From Roseovarius sp. THAF27 (GTDB taxonomy: Bacteria > Pseudomonadota > Alphaproteobacteria > Rhodobacterales > Rhodobacteraceae): a stretch of DNA of 64,000 nt. A model generated the notes under the pieces. That model did not search any database, had not been told where the DNA came from, and saw nothing but the letters and a program-made list of their open reading frames with translations. Shown one piece after another: positions 29,421 to 38,628 of this stretch (position 1 is the first letter of the stretch; each line of letters opens with the position of its first letter). The translations under genes and the position numbers were made by a program. The DNA is taken from NCBI RefSeq assembly GCF_009363655.1, contig NZ_CP045393.1:3534001-3598000 (forward strand), given 5' to 3'.

Positions 29421-31868
29421 ATGACAACGCTGAACCTCGAACTTGACGGCATGTCCTGCGCCGGCTGCGCGGGCCGCGCCGAACGCGCCCTCGGCGCGCT
29501 GCCCGGCCTCGGCCGCGCAACCGTGAACTTCGCCACCGGCACCGCGCAGGTGGCCACCGGCACCGCGTCGCTTACCGCCATCACAGGCGCGCTCTCCTCT
29601 GCCGGCTACCCCGCCCGTACCGCGCAAACGACCCTCGCGATCGACGGGATGCACTGCGCCTCCTGCGTGGGCCGGGTCGAGGACAGCCTGACCGCCACGC
29701 CCGGCGTGCTCAGCGCCACCGTCAACCTCGCCACCCGGACGGCACAGGTCACCTACCTCTCGGGCACCACCACCCCCGCCGACCTCGCCCGCACCGCCAC
29801 CCGGGCGGGCTACCCGGCCCGCCCCGCCGAGGACGAGACGCCCGATCCCGCCGCCGCCCGTCGCGCCACCGAGGTCACCGACGCCCGCGATGCGACCCTG
29901 ATCGCCGCCGTGCTGACGCTGCCTGTCTTCATATCGGAAATGGGCGGCCATCTCGTACCCGCCTTCCACGACCGGCTGCACGCAACCATCGGCCTCCAGG
30001 CCCTCTGGACCATGCAATTTCTCTTCACCACGCTGGTCCTCGCCTGGCCGGGGCGGCAGTTCCTGGTGCTGGGCCTGCCCGCGCTCCTGCGCGGTGCGCC
30101 CGACATGAACAGCCTCGTCTCCCTCGGCACCCTGGCCGCCTGGGGGTACTCGACGGTGGCCCTCTTCGCCCCCGGCGTCCTGCCCCCCGGCACCGCCGCC
30201 GTCTATTTCGAGGCCGCCGCCGTCATCGTCACCCTCATCCTTCTGGGCCGCTGGATGGAGGCCCGCGCCCGCGGCCGGACCGGCGCCGCCATCCGTCGCC
30301 TGATCGGCCTGCAACCCGACACCGCCCGCGTGATCCGCAAGGGTGCGGCACAGGACATTCCCGTCGCGCAGGTGAGCGTCGGGGACACGCTCCAACTGCG
30401 CCCCGGCGACCGCATCCCCGTCGACGGCACCGTCACCGACGGCACGTCCCACGTGGACGAATCCATGATCTCGGGCGAGCCCCTGCCCGTCTCGAAAACC
30501 ACCAACGACACGCTCATCGCCGGCACCATCAACGGCGACGGCGCGCTCACCATGACCGCCACCGGTGTGGGCCGCGACACCATGCTCGCCCGCATCGTCG
30601 CCATGGTGCAGGAGGCCCAGGGCGCCAAGCTGCCGATCCAGGCCCTGGCCGACAAGGTCGTGCGCGTCTTCGTGCCCGTGGTCATCACCCTCGCGGTGCT
30701 CACCGTCCTGGCATGGCTCGCCTTCGGCCCCAGCCCCGCCCTCGGCTTCGCCCTCGTCGCCGGTGTCTCGGTGCTGATCATCGCCTGCCCCTGCGCCATG
30801 GGACTGGCCACGCCCACCTCGATCATGGTCGGCACCGGCCGCGCCGCCGAACTCGGCGTTCTTTTCCGCAAGGGCGATGCGCTCCAGTCGCTGGCCGAAG
30901 TCCGCGTGGTCGCCTTCGACAAGACCGGCACCCTCACCATTGGCCGCCCGACCCTCACCACGCTGCACCTCGCCCCGGGGGTCGACCGCGCCGACACCCT
31001 CGCCGCCATCGCCGCGGCCGAGGCGCAGTCCGAGCACCCCATCGCCCGCGCCATCGAGACCGCGGCCCGCGACGAAAGCCTCACCCTGCCCCGCGTAACC
31101 GAGTTCCGGGCCATCCCCGGCCACGGCCTTTCGGCAACCGTCAACGGCCAGAACGTGCTGGCCGGAACCGCCCGGCTGATGCACGACCATGCCATCGACA
31201 TCGCCCCCTTCGCCGACGCGCTGGCGCACCTGACCGCCCAAGGCGAGACCCCGGTCTTTGCCGCCATCGACGGACGTCTTGCCGCCCTTCTCGCCGTCTC
31301 CGACCCGATCAAGCCTGCGGCCCGCGACACCATCCGCTCCCTGCATGAAAGCGGCCTGCAAACCGCCCTCGTCACCGGCGACACGGCAGCCACGGCCCGC
31401 GCCGTCGCCACCACCTTGGGCATCGACCATGTCGAGGCCGAGGTCCTGCCGGGCGACAAGCGCGACACCATCGCCCGCCTGCAAGACATCCACGGCGCCA
31501 CAGCCTTCGTCGGCGACGGCATCAACGACGCCCCCGCCCTCGCGCAGGCCGATATCGGCATCGCCATGGGCACCGGCACGGACGTGGCCATCGAAAGCGC
31601 CGACGTGGTGCTCGTCTCGGGCAATCCCGCAAACGTGCTGACCGCGCTGCATGTCTCGCGCCGCACGCTGCGCAACATCCGCCAGAACCTCTTCTGGGCG
31701 TTTGCCTACAACGCCGCGCTCATTCCTGTCGCCGCCGGTGCGCTCTTCCCGCTGACCGGCGCACTCCTGTCACCGATGCTCGCCGCCGGCGCCATGGCGC
31801 TGTCCTCTGTCTTCGTGCTCAGCAACGCCCTGCGGCTGCGCCGCCTCTCGCCGGAGCCCACCCCATGA
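29421..31868 (+). CDS. copA: Copper-exporting P1B-type ATPase
   Basis: 815 aa inner-membrane pump for Cu(I). Two N-terminal metal-binding HMA domains carry GMSCAGC (C13, C16) and GMHCASC (C79, C82). The membrane metal site CPCAMGLATP is near residue 455, actuator SGEPLPV near 352, phosphorylation DKTGTLT near 500, and hinge GDGINDAPALAQ near 700. No Shine-Dalgarno is visible between the promoter and ATG, suggesting leaderless translation. It overlaps cueR by 4 nt (ATGA). Confidence 0.96.
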   Translation: MTTLNLELDGMSCAGCAGRAERALGALPGLGRATVNFATGTAQVATGTASLTAITGALSSAGYPARTAQTTLAIDGMHCASCVGRVEDSLTATPGVLSATVNLATRTAQVTYLSGTTTPADLARTATRAGYPARPAEDETPDPAAARRATEVTDARDATLIAAVLTLPVFISEMGGHLVPAFHDRLHATIGLQALWTMQFLFTTLVLAWPGRQFLVLGLPALLRGAPDMNSLVSLGTLAAWGYSTVALFAPGVLPPGTAAVYFEAAAVIVTLILLGRWMEARARGRTGAAIRRLIGLQPDTARVIRKGAAQDIPVAQVSVGDTLQLRPGDRIPVDGTVTDGTSHVDESMISGEPLPVSKTTNDTLIAGTINGDGALTMTATGVGRDTMLARIVAMVQEAQGAKLPIQALADKVVRVFVPVVITLAVLTVLAWLAFGPSPALGFALVAGVSVLIIACPCAMGLATPTSIMVGTGRAAELGVLFRKGDALQSLAEVRVVAFDKTGTLTIGRPTLTTLHLAPGVDRADTLAAIAAAEAQSEHPIARAIETAARDESLTLPRVTEFRAIPGHGLSATVNGQNVLAGTARLMHDHAIDIAPFADALAHLTAQGETPVFAAIDGRLAALLAVSDPIKPAARDTIRSLHESGLQTALVTGDTAATARAVATTLGIDHVEAEVLPGDKRDTIARLQDIHGATAFVGDGINDAPALAQADIGIAMGTGTDVAIESADVVLVSGNPANVLTALHVSRRTLRNIRQNLFWAFAYNAALIPVAAGALFPLTGALLSPMLAAGAMALSSVFVLSNALRLRRLSPEPTP

Positions 31869-32251
31869 ACATCTCCCAAGTCTCGGACAAGACCGGCCTG
31901 CCGCCCAAGACCATCCGCTATTACGAGGAGATCGGCCTTGTCACGCCCGAGCGCGGTGCCAACGGATACCGCGTCTTCGAAGACACCCACCTGCACAAGC
32001 TCGCCTTTCTGGGCCGCGCGCGCACGCTGGGCTTCTCGATAGAGGATTGCCGCACGCTGCTGGCGCTCTACGAGGACGACACCCGCGCCAGTGCCGACGT
32101 CAAGGCCATCGCCCGCGAGCACCTTGCACGGATCAATGACAAGATCGCGCAACTGCAATCCATGGCCGACACGCTCGGCCACCTGGTCGCGTGCTGCGCC
32201 GGCGACACGCGGCCCGACTGCCCGATCCTCAACGACCTCGCCCGCCACTGA
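31865..32251 (+). CDS. cueR: Cu(I)-responsive MerR-family regulator
   Basis: 128 aa. N-terminal winged helix MNISQVSDKTGLPPKTIRYY, then EEIGLVTPERGANGYRVF. The dimerisation helix leads to a metal-binding loop CCAGDTRPDCPIL whose two cysteines eight apart fit Cu(I)/Ag(I) sensing by CueR. It is cotranscribed with copA and should act on the 19-bp-spacer promoter at 29384. Convergent with the FAD oxidoreductase operon. Confidence 0.94.
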   Translation: MNISQVSDKTGLPPKTIRYYEEIGLVTPERGANGYRVFEDTHLHKLAFLGRARTLGFSIEDCRTLLALYEDDTRASADVKAIAREHLARINDKIAQLQSMADTLGHLVACCAGDTRPDCPILNDLARH

Positions 32252-32256
32252 GCGCC

Positions 32257-32306
32257 AGAATTTTTGTACGAAAATTCTCCCCCAAGATTATTCGTACGAA
32301 TAATCT
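32257..32306. terminator. Two adjacent 22-bp palindromes between convergent operons
   Basis: 32257-32278 has arms AGAATTTT/AAAATTCT around TGTACG; 32285-32306 is a perfect palindrome with arms AGATTATTCGT/ACGAATAATCT. Both share the core GTACGAA. They lie between the stops of cueR and the converging FAD oxidoreductase, so a two-way terminator is the simplest reading. A protein-binding site is the alternative. Confidence 0.6.
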
Positions 32307-32310
32307 CAGG

Positions 32311-33642
32311 CTAGAGTTCCGCCCCCGCCTTCCACTCTCCCCACTTCATCGTCGCAGTCGCCCCGACATAGGTGAAGGGCAGCGGCGGCAGGCGCGACGG
32401 TGTTCCCTGCGCCATGACGTGGTCCACGATCTCGCTCTCGATCCCCGAAGCCAGCTCCGCCATCGCCATCCCGTGCAGCGTGCCCCGCGCCGTGCCCAGA
32501 CCGTTCTGGCAACAGGCCGAGAAAAGCCCCTCCTCGACCTCGCCCAGCGCCGGCGCGCCGTTCCAGCTCAGGCACAACCGACCGCCCCAGCGATACTCCA
32601 TTTCGACGCCCGCCAATTGCGGGAACCGCGCCGCGAAAGCCTTGTCATGCGACCGTCCCATCCCTGCCACCCGGCCTTGGGAAATCTTCAGCGACGGATC
32701 ATACGTGACCCGGTTGCGCATGATGATTCGCGTGCCGCCCGTCCCGCTGATCTTTCGCACCGTGCTGCCCATCGGGTCGGCAGGTGTCAGCCCCCAACGC
32801 GCCGCGCCGCGCAGTCGTGCAAGCTCGTCCTCGCTCAAAGGCCGGGTCATCGACGCATAGAGAAACAGATGCAGCAGCCGTCCCTTGAACTGCCCGAAAC
32901 TCTCGGCATGTCCGTTGACGGCCAAAATCACCTTCGGCGCCGTCACCCGGCCTTTCGGCGTCATGGCCACCCAATCACCCTCGCGCCGCAGTTCCGTCAC
33001 CGGGCTATCCTCGCAAATCCTTACGCGATTGCTGGCCAGCCCGCGCGCCACGCCCTGCACGAACAGCGCCGGCTGGATCATCGCAGTCCCGGGCGTGTAT
33101 AGCCCGCTGCGGTAATAGTCCGATCCGGTCAGATCCCGCATGGCGTCGGCATCGAGCAGATCATGCGCCTCGCCCATCGCCTCCAGGTGCGCGGCATAAT
33201 CCAAGTTGTGCCGATGCCCTTTCGCACTCGCCGCCGCGTTGGTCTTGCCCGACCGCACGAACGCCTCCACGCCCAGCCCGAACGCCTCCGCCATCTCTGC
33301 GGCAAAGTTTATCGCCGCGCGGTTCATCCGCGTCTGCGCCATATCCTTCTCCAGCGCGCCGCCGTAATCCTCCGACGACAGGTCATGCGGCAGGTCGATC
33401 ATGAAGCCCGAGTTTCGCCCCGCCGGCCCTTCACCGATCCGCTTCGCCTCCAGCAGCACGATCCGCGCCTCCGGGTGCAGCTGACTCAACCGCCGCACCG
33501 CCGCCAGCCCGGCAAATCCGCCGCCGATCACCAGCCAGTCCGCCGTCGCCGCCTCTTCCAGCGGCTGCGCAGGTTCCGCCTCGGGCAGGATCGCGTTCCA
33601 CCCGGTCACACCGGGATCGCAAGGCATCCGGCGCACCTTCAT
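32311..33642 (-). CDS. FAD-dependent oxidoreductase (DadA/PuuB-like)
   Basis: 443 aa. The dinucleotide-binding fold is WLVIGGGFAGLAAVRRLSQL at about 37-56, followed by VLLEAKRIGEGPAGRNSGFM, which matches amine oxidases of the DAO/PuuB/OrdL type. Later VILAVNGHAE and RWGGRLCLSWNGAPALGEV close the FAD site. It would oxidise a secondary or primary amine or D-amino acid. Last gene of the nine-gene operon running from 41717; its start overlaps the SDR stop (ATGA). Substrate unknown. Confidence 0.88.
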   Translation of the reverse strand: MKVRRMPCDPGVTGWNAILPEAEPAQPLEEAATADWLVIGGGFAGLAAVRRLSQLHPEARIVLLEAKRIGEGPAGRNSGFMIDLPHDLSSEDYGGALEKDMAQTRMNRAAINFAAEMAEAFGLGVEAFVRSGKTNAAASAKGHRHNLDYAAHLEAMGEAHDLLDADAMRDLTGSDYYRSGLYTPGTAMIQPALFVQGVARGLASNRVRICEDSPVTELRREGDWVAMTPKGRVTAPKVILAVNGHAESFGQFKGRLLHLFLYASMTRPLSEDELARLRGAARWGLTPADPMGSTVRKISGTGGTRIIMRNRVTYDPSLKISQGRVAGMGRSHDKAFAARFPQLAGVEMEYRWGGRLCLSWNGAPALGEVEEGLFSACCQNGLGTARGTLHGMAMAELASGIESEIVDHVMAQGTPSRLPPLPFTYVGATATMKWGEWKAGAEL

Positions 33643-34370
33643 GGCAGGCTCAATTGGGCCATCCGGCCGCCGTCTATGGTCCAAACCTGTCCGGTCACGA
33701 AACTCGCCTCGTCGCTTGCCAGCCAGCAGATCAATTGCGCCACCTCCTCGGGTTTGCCGGTCCGCCGCACAGGGTGAATCCCCGCGATCCCGGCGCGAAA
33801 CGCCGTCGGGTCCGGCATGCTCTCTATGAAATCCTCGTTCAGCGGTGTGTCGATCCACCCCGGCGCCACCGCGTTGCAGCGCACGCCGTCCTTCCCGTGA
33901 TCCACCGCGACGGCACGGGTCAGCCCGTGCAACCCTGCCTTCGACGCGGCATAGGCCGGATGCCGCGGGTTCGAGCCCAGCCCTTCGACCGAGCCGAGAT
34001 TGACAATCGCGCCACCATCCGCGCGCAACATCCCCATCCCGTGGCGGATCAGCAGGAACGGCACCGTGAGGTTCATATGCAACTGGATGTCCCAGTCCGC
34101 CTTTGACGTCTCCTCGACAGTGCCCTCGCGCATGATCCCGGCATTGTTCACCAGAATATCAAGCGTGCCCGCCTTCTCCGCGACCTCTGCCATCACCCGT
34201 TCGGGCACCGCCTCATCACTGAAATCCGCCGCGATATCCTCGTGCGCCGACGCGCCGCGCTGCGCACAGAACACCCGTGCGCCGCCCTCGGCCAGCATCG
34301 CCGCCGTGGCCGCGCCCATGCCGCTCGACCCGCCGGTGACCAGCGCGACCTTGCCGTCGAACCTGCTCAT
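33639..34370 (-). CDS. Short-chain dehydrogenase/reductase (first of two)
   Basis: 243 aa classical SDR. Cofactor motif TGGSSGMGAATAAML, NNAG at LVNNAGIMREG, catalytic Ser in VNLGSVEGLGS and YxxxK in HPAYAASKAGLHGLT, then GWIDTPLNEDF. It should oxidise or reduce an alcohol/ketone with NAD(P). Starts and stops overlap its neighbours by 4 nt. The paired SDR next door is of identical length but only distantly similar. Confidence 0.93.
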   Translation of the reverse strand: MSRFDGKVALVTGGSSGMGAATAAMLAEGGARVFCAQRGASAHEDIAADFSDEAVPERVMAEVAEKAGTLDILVNNAGIMREGTVEETSKADWDIQLHMNLTVPFLLIRHGMGMLRADGGAIVNLGSVEGLGSNPRHPAYAASKAGLHGLTRAVAVDHGKDGVRCNAVAPGWIDTPLNEDFIESMPDPTAFRAGIAGIHPVRRTGKPEEVAQLICWLASDEASFVTGQVWTIDGGRMAQLSLP

Positions 34371-35098
34371 ATCACGGCCTTTCCACCGTTCACTTCCACC
34401 AGCGCCCCGCACATGTACCGCGCCGCGTCCGACGCCAGGAACAGCATCACGTCCACGATCTCTTGCGGGCTGGCGATATGCCCTAGCGGCACGCTCGCGT
34501 TCAGGTCTTCGATGGCCCGCTCCGGGTCCAACCCGCGTGCCGCAAAGCCCGTGCGCAGCATTGCCGTGTCCACCTCGTTGGGGCAGACCGCGTTCACCCG
34601 GATGCCCTGGTGCGCGTGATCCCGGCCAAGGCATTGCGTCAGGCTGGCAATCGCCGCTTTGCTGGTCACGTAGACCGGATGGCTCGGTCCCGGCCGCAAC
34701 CCCCAGCAGGACGAGGTGTTCACGATCGCCCCGCCGCCCCGCGCGGCCAGGATCGGGATCGCCGCCCGACAAATCCGAAACGGCGCCTCCACATTCACCC
34801 CCATGGTCAGGCGCCAGTCGTCATCGCGCGCCGTGGTAATGTCACCCCGCGTGATCACGCCCGCATTGTTGAACACCAGGTCCAGACCGCCCAACGCCGC
34901 CTCCGCCCTTCCCGGCTGCGCGTCGCAAAACGCCCCGTCCAGCAGGTCACCATCCAGATGCGCCTCGGCCTCCACCGCGCCGCTCTGTCGGTCGCTCACC
35001 GCCACAAGAGCGCCCTCGGCCCGCAGCGCCCGCACCAGCGCGGCGCCGATGCCGCCCGCGCCGCCTGTGACCAGCGCACACTGTCCCTCGAACCGCAT
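34367..35098 (-). CDS. Short-chain dehydrogenase/reductase (second of two)
   Basis: 243 aa. TGGAGGIGAALVRAL cofactor loop, FNNAGVITRGD, catalytic VNTSSCWGLRPGPSHPVYVT then SKAAIASLTQ (YxxxK present), and PNEVDTAMLRTGF. The end YMCGALVEVNGGKAVI is standard for the family. It lies between P450 and the other SDR with 4-nt overlaps on both sides. Two SDRs in one operon suggest two successive alcohol or ketone steps. Confidence 0.93.
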   Translation of the reverse strand: MRFEGQCALVTGGAGGIGAALVRALRAEGALVAVSDRQSGAVEAEAHLDGDLLDGAFCDAQPGRAEAALGGLDLVFNNAGVITRGDITTARDDDWRLTMGVNVEAPFRICRAAIPILAARGGGAIVNTSSCWGLRPGPSHPVYVTSKAAIASLTQCLGRDHAHQGIRVNAVCPNEVDTAMLRTGFAARGLDPERAIEDLNASVPLGHIASPQEIVDVMLFLASDAARYMCGALVEVNGGKAVI

Positions 35099-36282
35099 CA
35101 CGCCACCTCGTACTTCACTGGCAGGCTGAGTGCCCCTGTGTTGCCGCTGTCCGGCAACCATTCCGGCGCGCCATCATACGCCACCGTACGGAACGTCTGC
35201 CGCAGCGCATCCAGCGCACAACCCGTATCCGTCCGCGCCACGAAATGCCCGATGCAGTGATGCGCCCCGCCGCCGAAGCCGAAATGCCGCTTGCGCTTTT
35301 TGGTGATGTCAAAGGCCGGATCATCGCAAATCTCCGGGTCCCGCGCCGAGGCATGGACCAGCAGGTTCAAAACCGTGCCCTTGGGGATCACCATCCCGTC
35401 CATCTCCACATCCTCCACGGCCTCGCGGGTAGACCACGTGGTCGTGGGCCGCGCGCGGATGAACTCCTCCACCGCGTTCGGGATCAGGCTCTCGTCCCGG
35501 CGCAGCATCTGCCATTGCTCCGGGTTCTCGATAAACAGCGACAGGCCAAGCCCCAGCAACGCCCGCGTCGTATCCACCCCGCCGAAGATCGAAATCACGA
35601 TGGTGTTCAGCAATTCCTCGTGCGTGCAGTCCCCGTTGCGGTCGAACTCCGTCACCATGCGCGCAACGTAACTCTCGCTATCCTCACCGCGCCGCACCTT
35701 GACCACCAGTTGATCGGCCAGTTGAAACAGCGTCTCGCAGGCCGCGTTGAACCGCTCTTGATACTTCGGCGCCTCGATCCCCATCGCCAGCCCCAGGTCG
35801 GCGGCGTTATGCGCCACCAGCGGCCACGCCTCGCGTTCCATCCCCAGCAGCGTGGTGATCGCCTGCCCCGCAAAGGGCTCGCAAAATGCCGACTGGAACT
35901 CGCAGGCGCTCTTCTCGCGCAGTTCCGCACAAAGGTCCCGCGCGATCTCATCGAAGGCCGGGACCAGCGACAGCACGTACTCCTCGCTCAGCGCCGGTAC
36001 CGCCAGCGCGCGTAGCTTCTGATGGGCGTCGCCTTCGCGCCCGATCACGGAATCCCGCCAGAAATCCGCGAACCGCCCCTCGATCCCCACCGTGTCCGGC
36101 CAGTTGTGACTGCCTTGCCGAAACCGCCGGTCGCGCAGGATCTTGCCCACCTGCCGATACCGCAAAACCGCCAGACCAAAGGGCGTCTCGGCGAACCAAT
36201 GGGCTTCCCGCGCCGCGACAACTTCCGGCCCCCGGGTGGAAAACCCCGGGTCTTTCAGGTCCAGATACGGCAGGTTGCCCAT
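35098..36282 (-). CDS. Cytochrome P450
   Basis: 394 aa, soluble bacterial size. I-helix IVISIFGGVDTTRALLGLGL carries the acid-alcohol-like pair D-T (GGVDTT), the ExxR region follows, and the haem loop is FGFGGGAHHCIGHFVART with the Cys ligand. The ATG at 36282 was chosen because AAGGAG sits 8 nt before it; a GTG 9 nt earlier overlaps that site. Likely an N-demethylase or hydroxylase for the operon's substrate. No ferredoxin or reductase partner is encoded nearby. Confidence 0.93.
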   Translation of the reverse strand: MGNLPYLDLKDPGFSTRGPEVVAAREAHWFAETPFGLAVLRYRQVGKILRDRRFRQGSHNWPDTVGIEGRFADFWRDSVIGREGDAHQKLRALAVPALSEEYVLSLVPAFDEIARDLCAELREKSACEFQSAFCEPFAGQAITTLLGMEREAWPLVAHNAADLGLAMGIEAPKYQERFNAACETLFQLADQLVVKVRRGEDSESYVARMVTEFDRNGDCTHEELLNTIVISIFGGVDTTRALLGLGLSLFIENPEQWQMLRRDESLIPNAVEEFIRARPTTTWSTREAVEDVEMDGMVIPKGTVLNLLVHASARDPEICDDPAFDITKKRKRHFGFGGGAHHCIGHFVARTDTGCALDALRQTFRTVAYDGAPEWLPDSGNTGALSLPVKYEVA

Positions 36283-36313
36283 GCGCGTCACTCCTTTGCG
36301 CCGTCGCGCGTTC

Positions 36314-37867
36314 TCAATACTCCTGGTTCAACGCATCCGCCGCCGGGATCTCGCTTTCCCGTTTCGTAACATACGCCAGCAGCGCCTCGTTCACAGCCTC
36401 GTCCAGCTTCGGCTCTTCATACTCGTTCAGCATCTTGCGCGCATAGGCCTGCGCCCTTGCATTCGCCTCCACCCCACCCTCGGCCTGCCACTGCTCGATC
36501 GAGTTGTTGTCAAAGAGATCCGGCATGAAGAACGCCCGCTGGAAATTCGCCAGCGTATGGGGATGGCCAAGGTAATGCCCCCCGGGGCCGATATCGCCCA
36601 CGGCCGCCACCGCCTCATCGAAATCGTCCCAGCGGATGCCCTCGGCCATGCGGTAGGCCATCGCGCATTGCTCGGCGTCGATCACGAACTTCGCCATCGA
36701 GCAATGCATCCCCGCCTCGTTCCAGCCCGCCGCGTGCCACATGTAATTGGTCCCGGCCATCTGCAACGCCATCAGGGTCGTCGCACTCTCGTACCCCGCC
36801 TGCGCGTCCAGCGTCTTGGCCCCGCCAAGGTTGGTCGAGGACCGCCACGGCACGCCGTAGAACCGCGCCATCTGGCCGATCATCATGTTCATCAGGCTGA
36901 TCTCCGGCGTTCCCGCCATCGGCGCGCCCGACTTCATGCTGACCGTCGAAAGGTAATGCCCGTAAATGGCCGGACACCCCTTGCGCACGACCTGAGTATA
37001 GGCCAGCGCGCTCAGCGCCTCGGCATTCAACTGCGCCACGGCAGGCGCAACAGACGCCGGCGTATTGGCCCCGCCCAGAACGAACGGGCTGCACAGCACC
37101 GGCTGGTTGCGGCGGCAGAACGCCCGCATCGCGCCAAGCATGGTTTCGTCCCACACAAGCGGGCTGTTGCCGTTGCAGTTGCCCGTCGCCACCGGATGAT
37201 CCTCGAGGAAGTCTTCCCCAAAGAGGATCGCGCACATCTCCATCACATCCTCGGCGTTCTTCGGGCTGGTCGTCATCCCCATGAACGTCTTGTCCGAGTG
37301 CTTCATGCTGGAATAGGTGATCCGCAGATGCCGCTGGCTGATCGGGTGGTCATAGGGCTCCACGATATGATGCGCGCTGGAATGCAGCGCCGGCGACATC
37401 TGCGCCAGCTTGTGGAAATTCGCCAGGTCCTCCAGCGTCGGATTGCGCCGCACGTCGTCCAGATCGCGCAGGAACGGTGCGCCCGTCATCGGCACGAAGA
37501 TCGCGTGCTCGCGGCCGAATGGCAGGTTATTGGCCGGGTTCCGCGCGTGATAGGTGAACGTGTCGGGGATCGACTTGATCAACTCCCGCACCAGCCCCCG
37601 GTCCAGATGCACCCGGTCGCCGTCGCGCACCTCCGCGCCCACACGCTTCCAGTCGGCAATCGCGATCTCGTCGCGGAACACCACCCCCACGTTTTCCAGG
37701 ATATCCATGCTCGCCGCGTCGATGCGCTCGATCTCTTCCGCGCTCATCGGCTCGGTCAGCGGCAGCCCCCGCTTAAGGCTGGGCAACATCTTCACGTCCC
37801 GCACGGCCCGCAGCGCGGTCCGTGTGCCGCGCCCTCGACGCGCCGGTTTTTCTGTTACTGCTGTCAC
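36314..37867 (-). CDS. Trimethylamine methyltransferase (MttB) family protein, without pyrrolysine
   Basis: 517 aa TIM-barrel methyltransferase of the MttB superfamily. Family stretches include AASMDILENVGVVFRDE, TFTYHARNPANNLPFG, MTGAPFLRDLDDVRRN, FVLGGANTPASVAPA, GHYLSTVSMKSGAPMAGTPE and TNLGGAKTLDAQAGYESA. There is no in-frame TAG anywhere, so it is the non-pyrrolysine type whose characterised relatives demethylate quaternary amines such as glycine betaine. No corrinoid protein gene is in the window. It overlaps the ProC-like gene by 4 nt. Confidence 0.93.
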   Translation of the reverse strand: MTAVTEKPARRGRGTRTALRAVRDVKMLPSLKRGLPLTEPMSAEEIERIDAASMDILENVGVVFRDEIAIADWKRVGAEVRDGDRVHLDRGLVRELIKSIPDTFTYHARNPANNLPFGREHAIFVPMTGAPFLRDLDDVRRNPTLEDLANFHKLAQMSPALHSSAHHIVEPYDHPISQRHLRITYSSMKHSDKTFMGMTTSPKNAEDVMEMCAILFGEDFLEDHPVATGNCNGNSPLVWDETMLGAMRAFCRRNQPVLCSPFVLGGANTPASVAPAVAQLNAEALSALAYTQVVRKGCPAIYGHYLSTVSMKSGAPMAGTPEISLMNMMIGQMARFYGVPWRSSTNLGGAKTLDAQAGYESATTLMALQMAGTNYMWHAAGWNEAGMHCSMAKFVIDAEQCAMAYRMAEGIRWDDFDEAVAAVGDIGPGGHYLGHPHTLANFQRAFFMPDLFDNNSIEQWQAEGGVEANARAQAYARKMLNEYEEPKLDEAVNEALLAYVTKRESEIPAADALNQEY

Positions 37868-38628
37868 GCGTCGTCCTCCATGCTGTCTGATATTCCGTCC
37901 AGTATCCCGGGCAGCCCGTCAAAGGCCCCCTGCGCCGCCAGCCCCTCGACCATCTGCAGGTTCAGGGTGTTGGGTGTGGCCAGCGCAATCTTCTCGTCAT
38001 GCAACTCGCCCGCGCGGTCCCGGCTTAGGCCGTTCAGAACCCCGGTCACCAGGTTGCTCACATAGATCTCCGCCGCCTCGGGTGACCCGGTCTTGCCCGC
38101 CAGCCACCCGGTGCCCTCTTCCAGAAGGCCCAGCACCGCGGCGACCATGGTCGAGGCCGCGAAATGGTGGTTCAGCGCCGCCTCGTCCGCCTGAGGCAGC
38201 ACCGGGTTCTCTGTCCCAAAGAGCGCCTGCACGACACCCGGATCCCCCGCCACCGGCAAGGGGCAGCCACCGTTCTCGATAAACCCGTAAGGGATCGTCA
38301 CCGACACGTCCCGCACCGGCGCACAGGCCGCCACGATCTCGGCCATCGGCACGCCCGCCATGACCGAAACGATCTTCTGTTCCGCCCGGAACGGCAGGCC
38401 CGCAACGACGTCTTTCCAGACTGCCGGGCGCAGGCACAAGAGCAAGACATCGCTTTGCTCCACGACCGCCGCATTCTCCGCCACTGCGATGCCCAGACCG
38501 CTCTCCGCTAGCGCCGCCGACACCGCCTCGCTGCGGCGCGACACCGTTACGTCATGTCCCTTACGTGCCAGCGCCCGCGCCATCGGCGCCGCGATATGCC
38601 CGGTCCCAAGGAACCCGACCCGGCTCAT
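37864..38628 (-). CDS. NAD(P)-binding dehydrogenase, ProC/6PGDH-like
   Basis: 254 aa. Rossmann motif VGFLGTGHIAAPMARALARK at 4-23 with following basic residues suggests NADP(H). LLLCLRPAVW and IVSVMAGVPMAEI fit the pyrroline-5-carboxylate reductase / 6-phosphogluconate dehydrogenase superfamily, and the helical C-terminal half begins near 155. It could reduce or oxidise an imine or cyclic pyrroline in the pathway. Overlaps both neighbours (ALDH and MttB-like) by 4 nt. Confidence 0.82.
   Translation of the reverse strand: MSRVGFLGTGHIAAPMARALARKGHDVTVSRRSEAVSAALAESGLGIAVAENAAVVEQSDVLLLCLRPAVWKDVVAGLPFRAEQKIVSVMAGVPMAEIVAACAPVRDVSVTIPYGFIENGGCPLPVAGDPGVVQALFGTENPVLPQADEAALNHHFAASTMVAAVLGLLEEGTGWLAGKTGSPEAAEIYVSNLVTGVLNGLSRDRAGELHDEKIALATPNTLNLQMVEGLAAQGAFDGLPGILDGISDSMEDDA

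Noticed and set aside
29151..31652. Open frame of 833 codons on the minus strand, opposite copA and the 53-bp repeat
   Set aside because: It mirrors copA codon structure at high GC and is Gly/Asp/Ala/Val-rich without any domain; copA on the plus strand has all P-type ATPase motifs and a CueR promoter.
36314..37867. Pyrrolysine-containing MttB
   Set aside because: The frame has no in-frame TAG, and no pyl genes are in the window; it is the non-pyrrolysine class.
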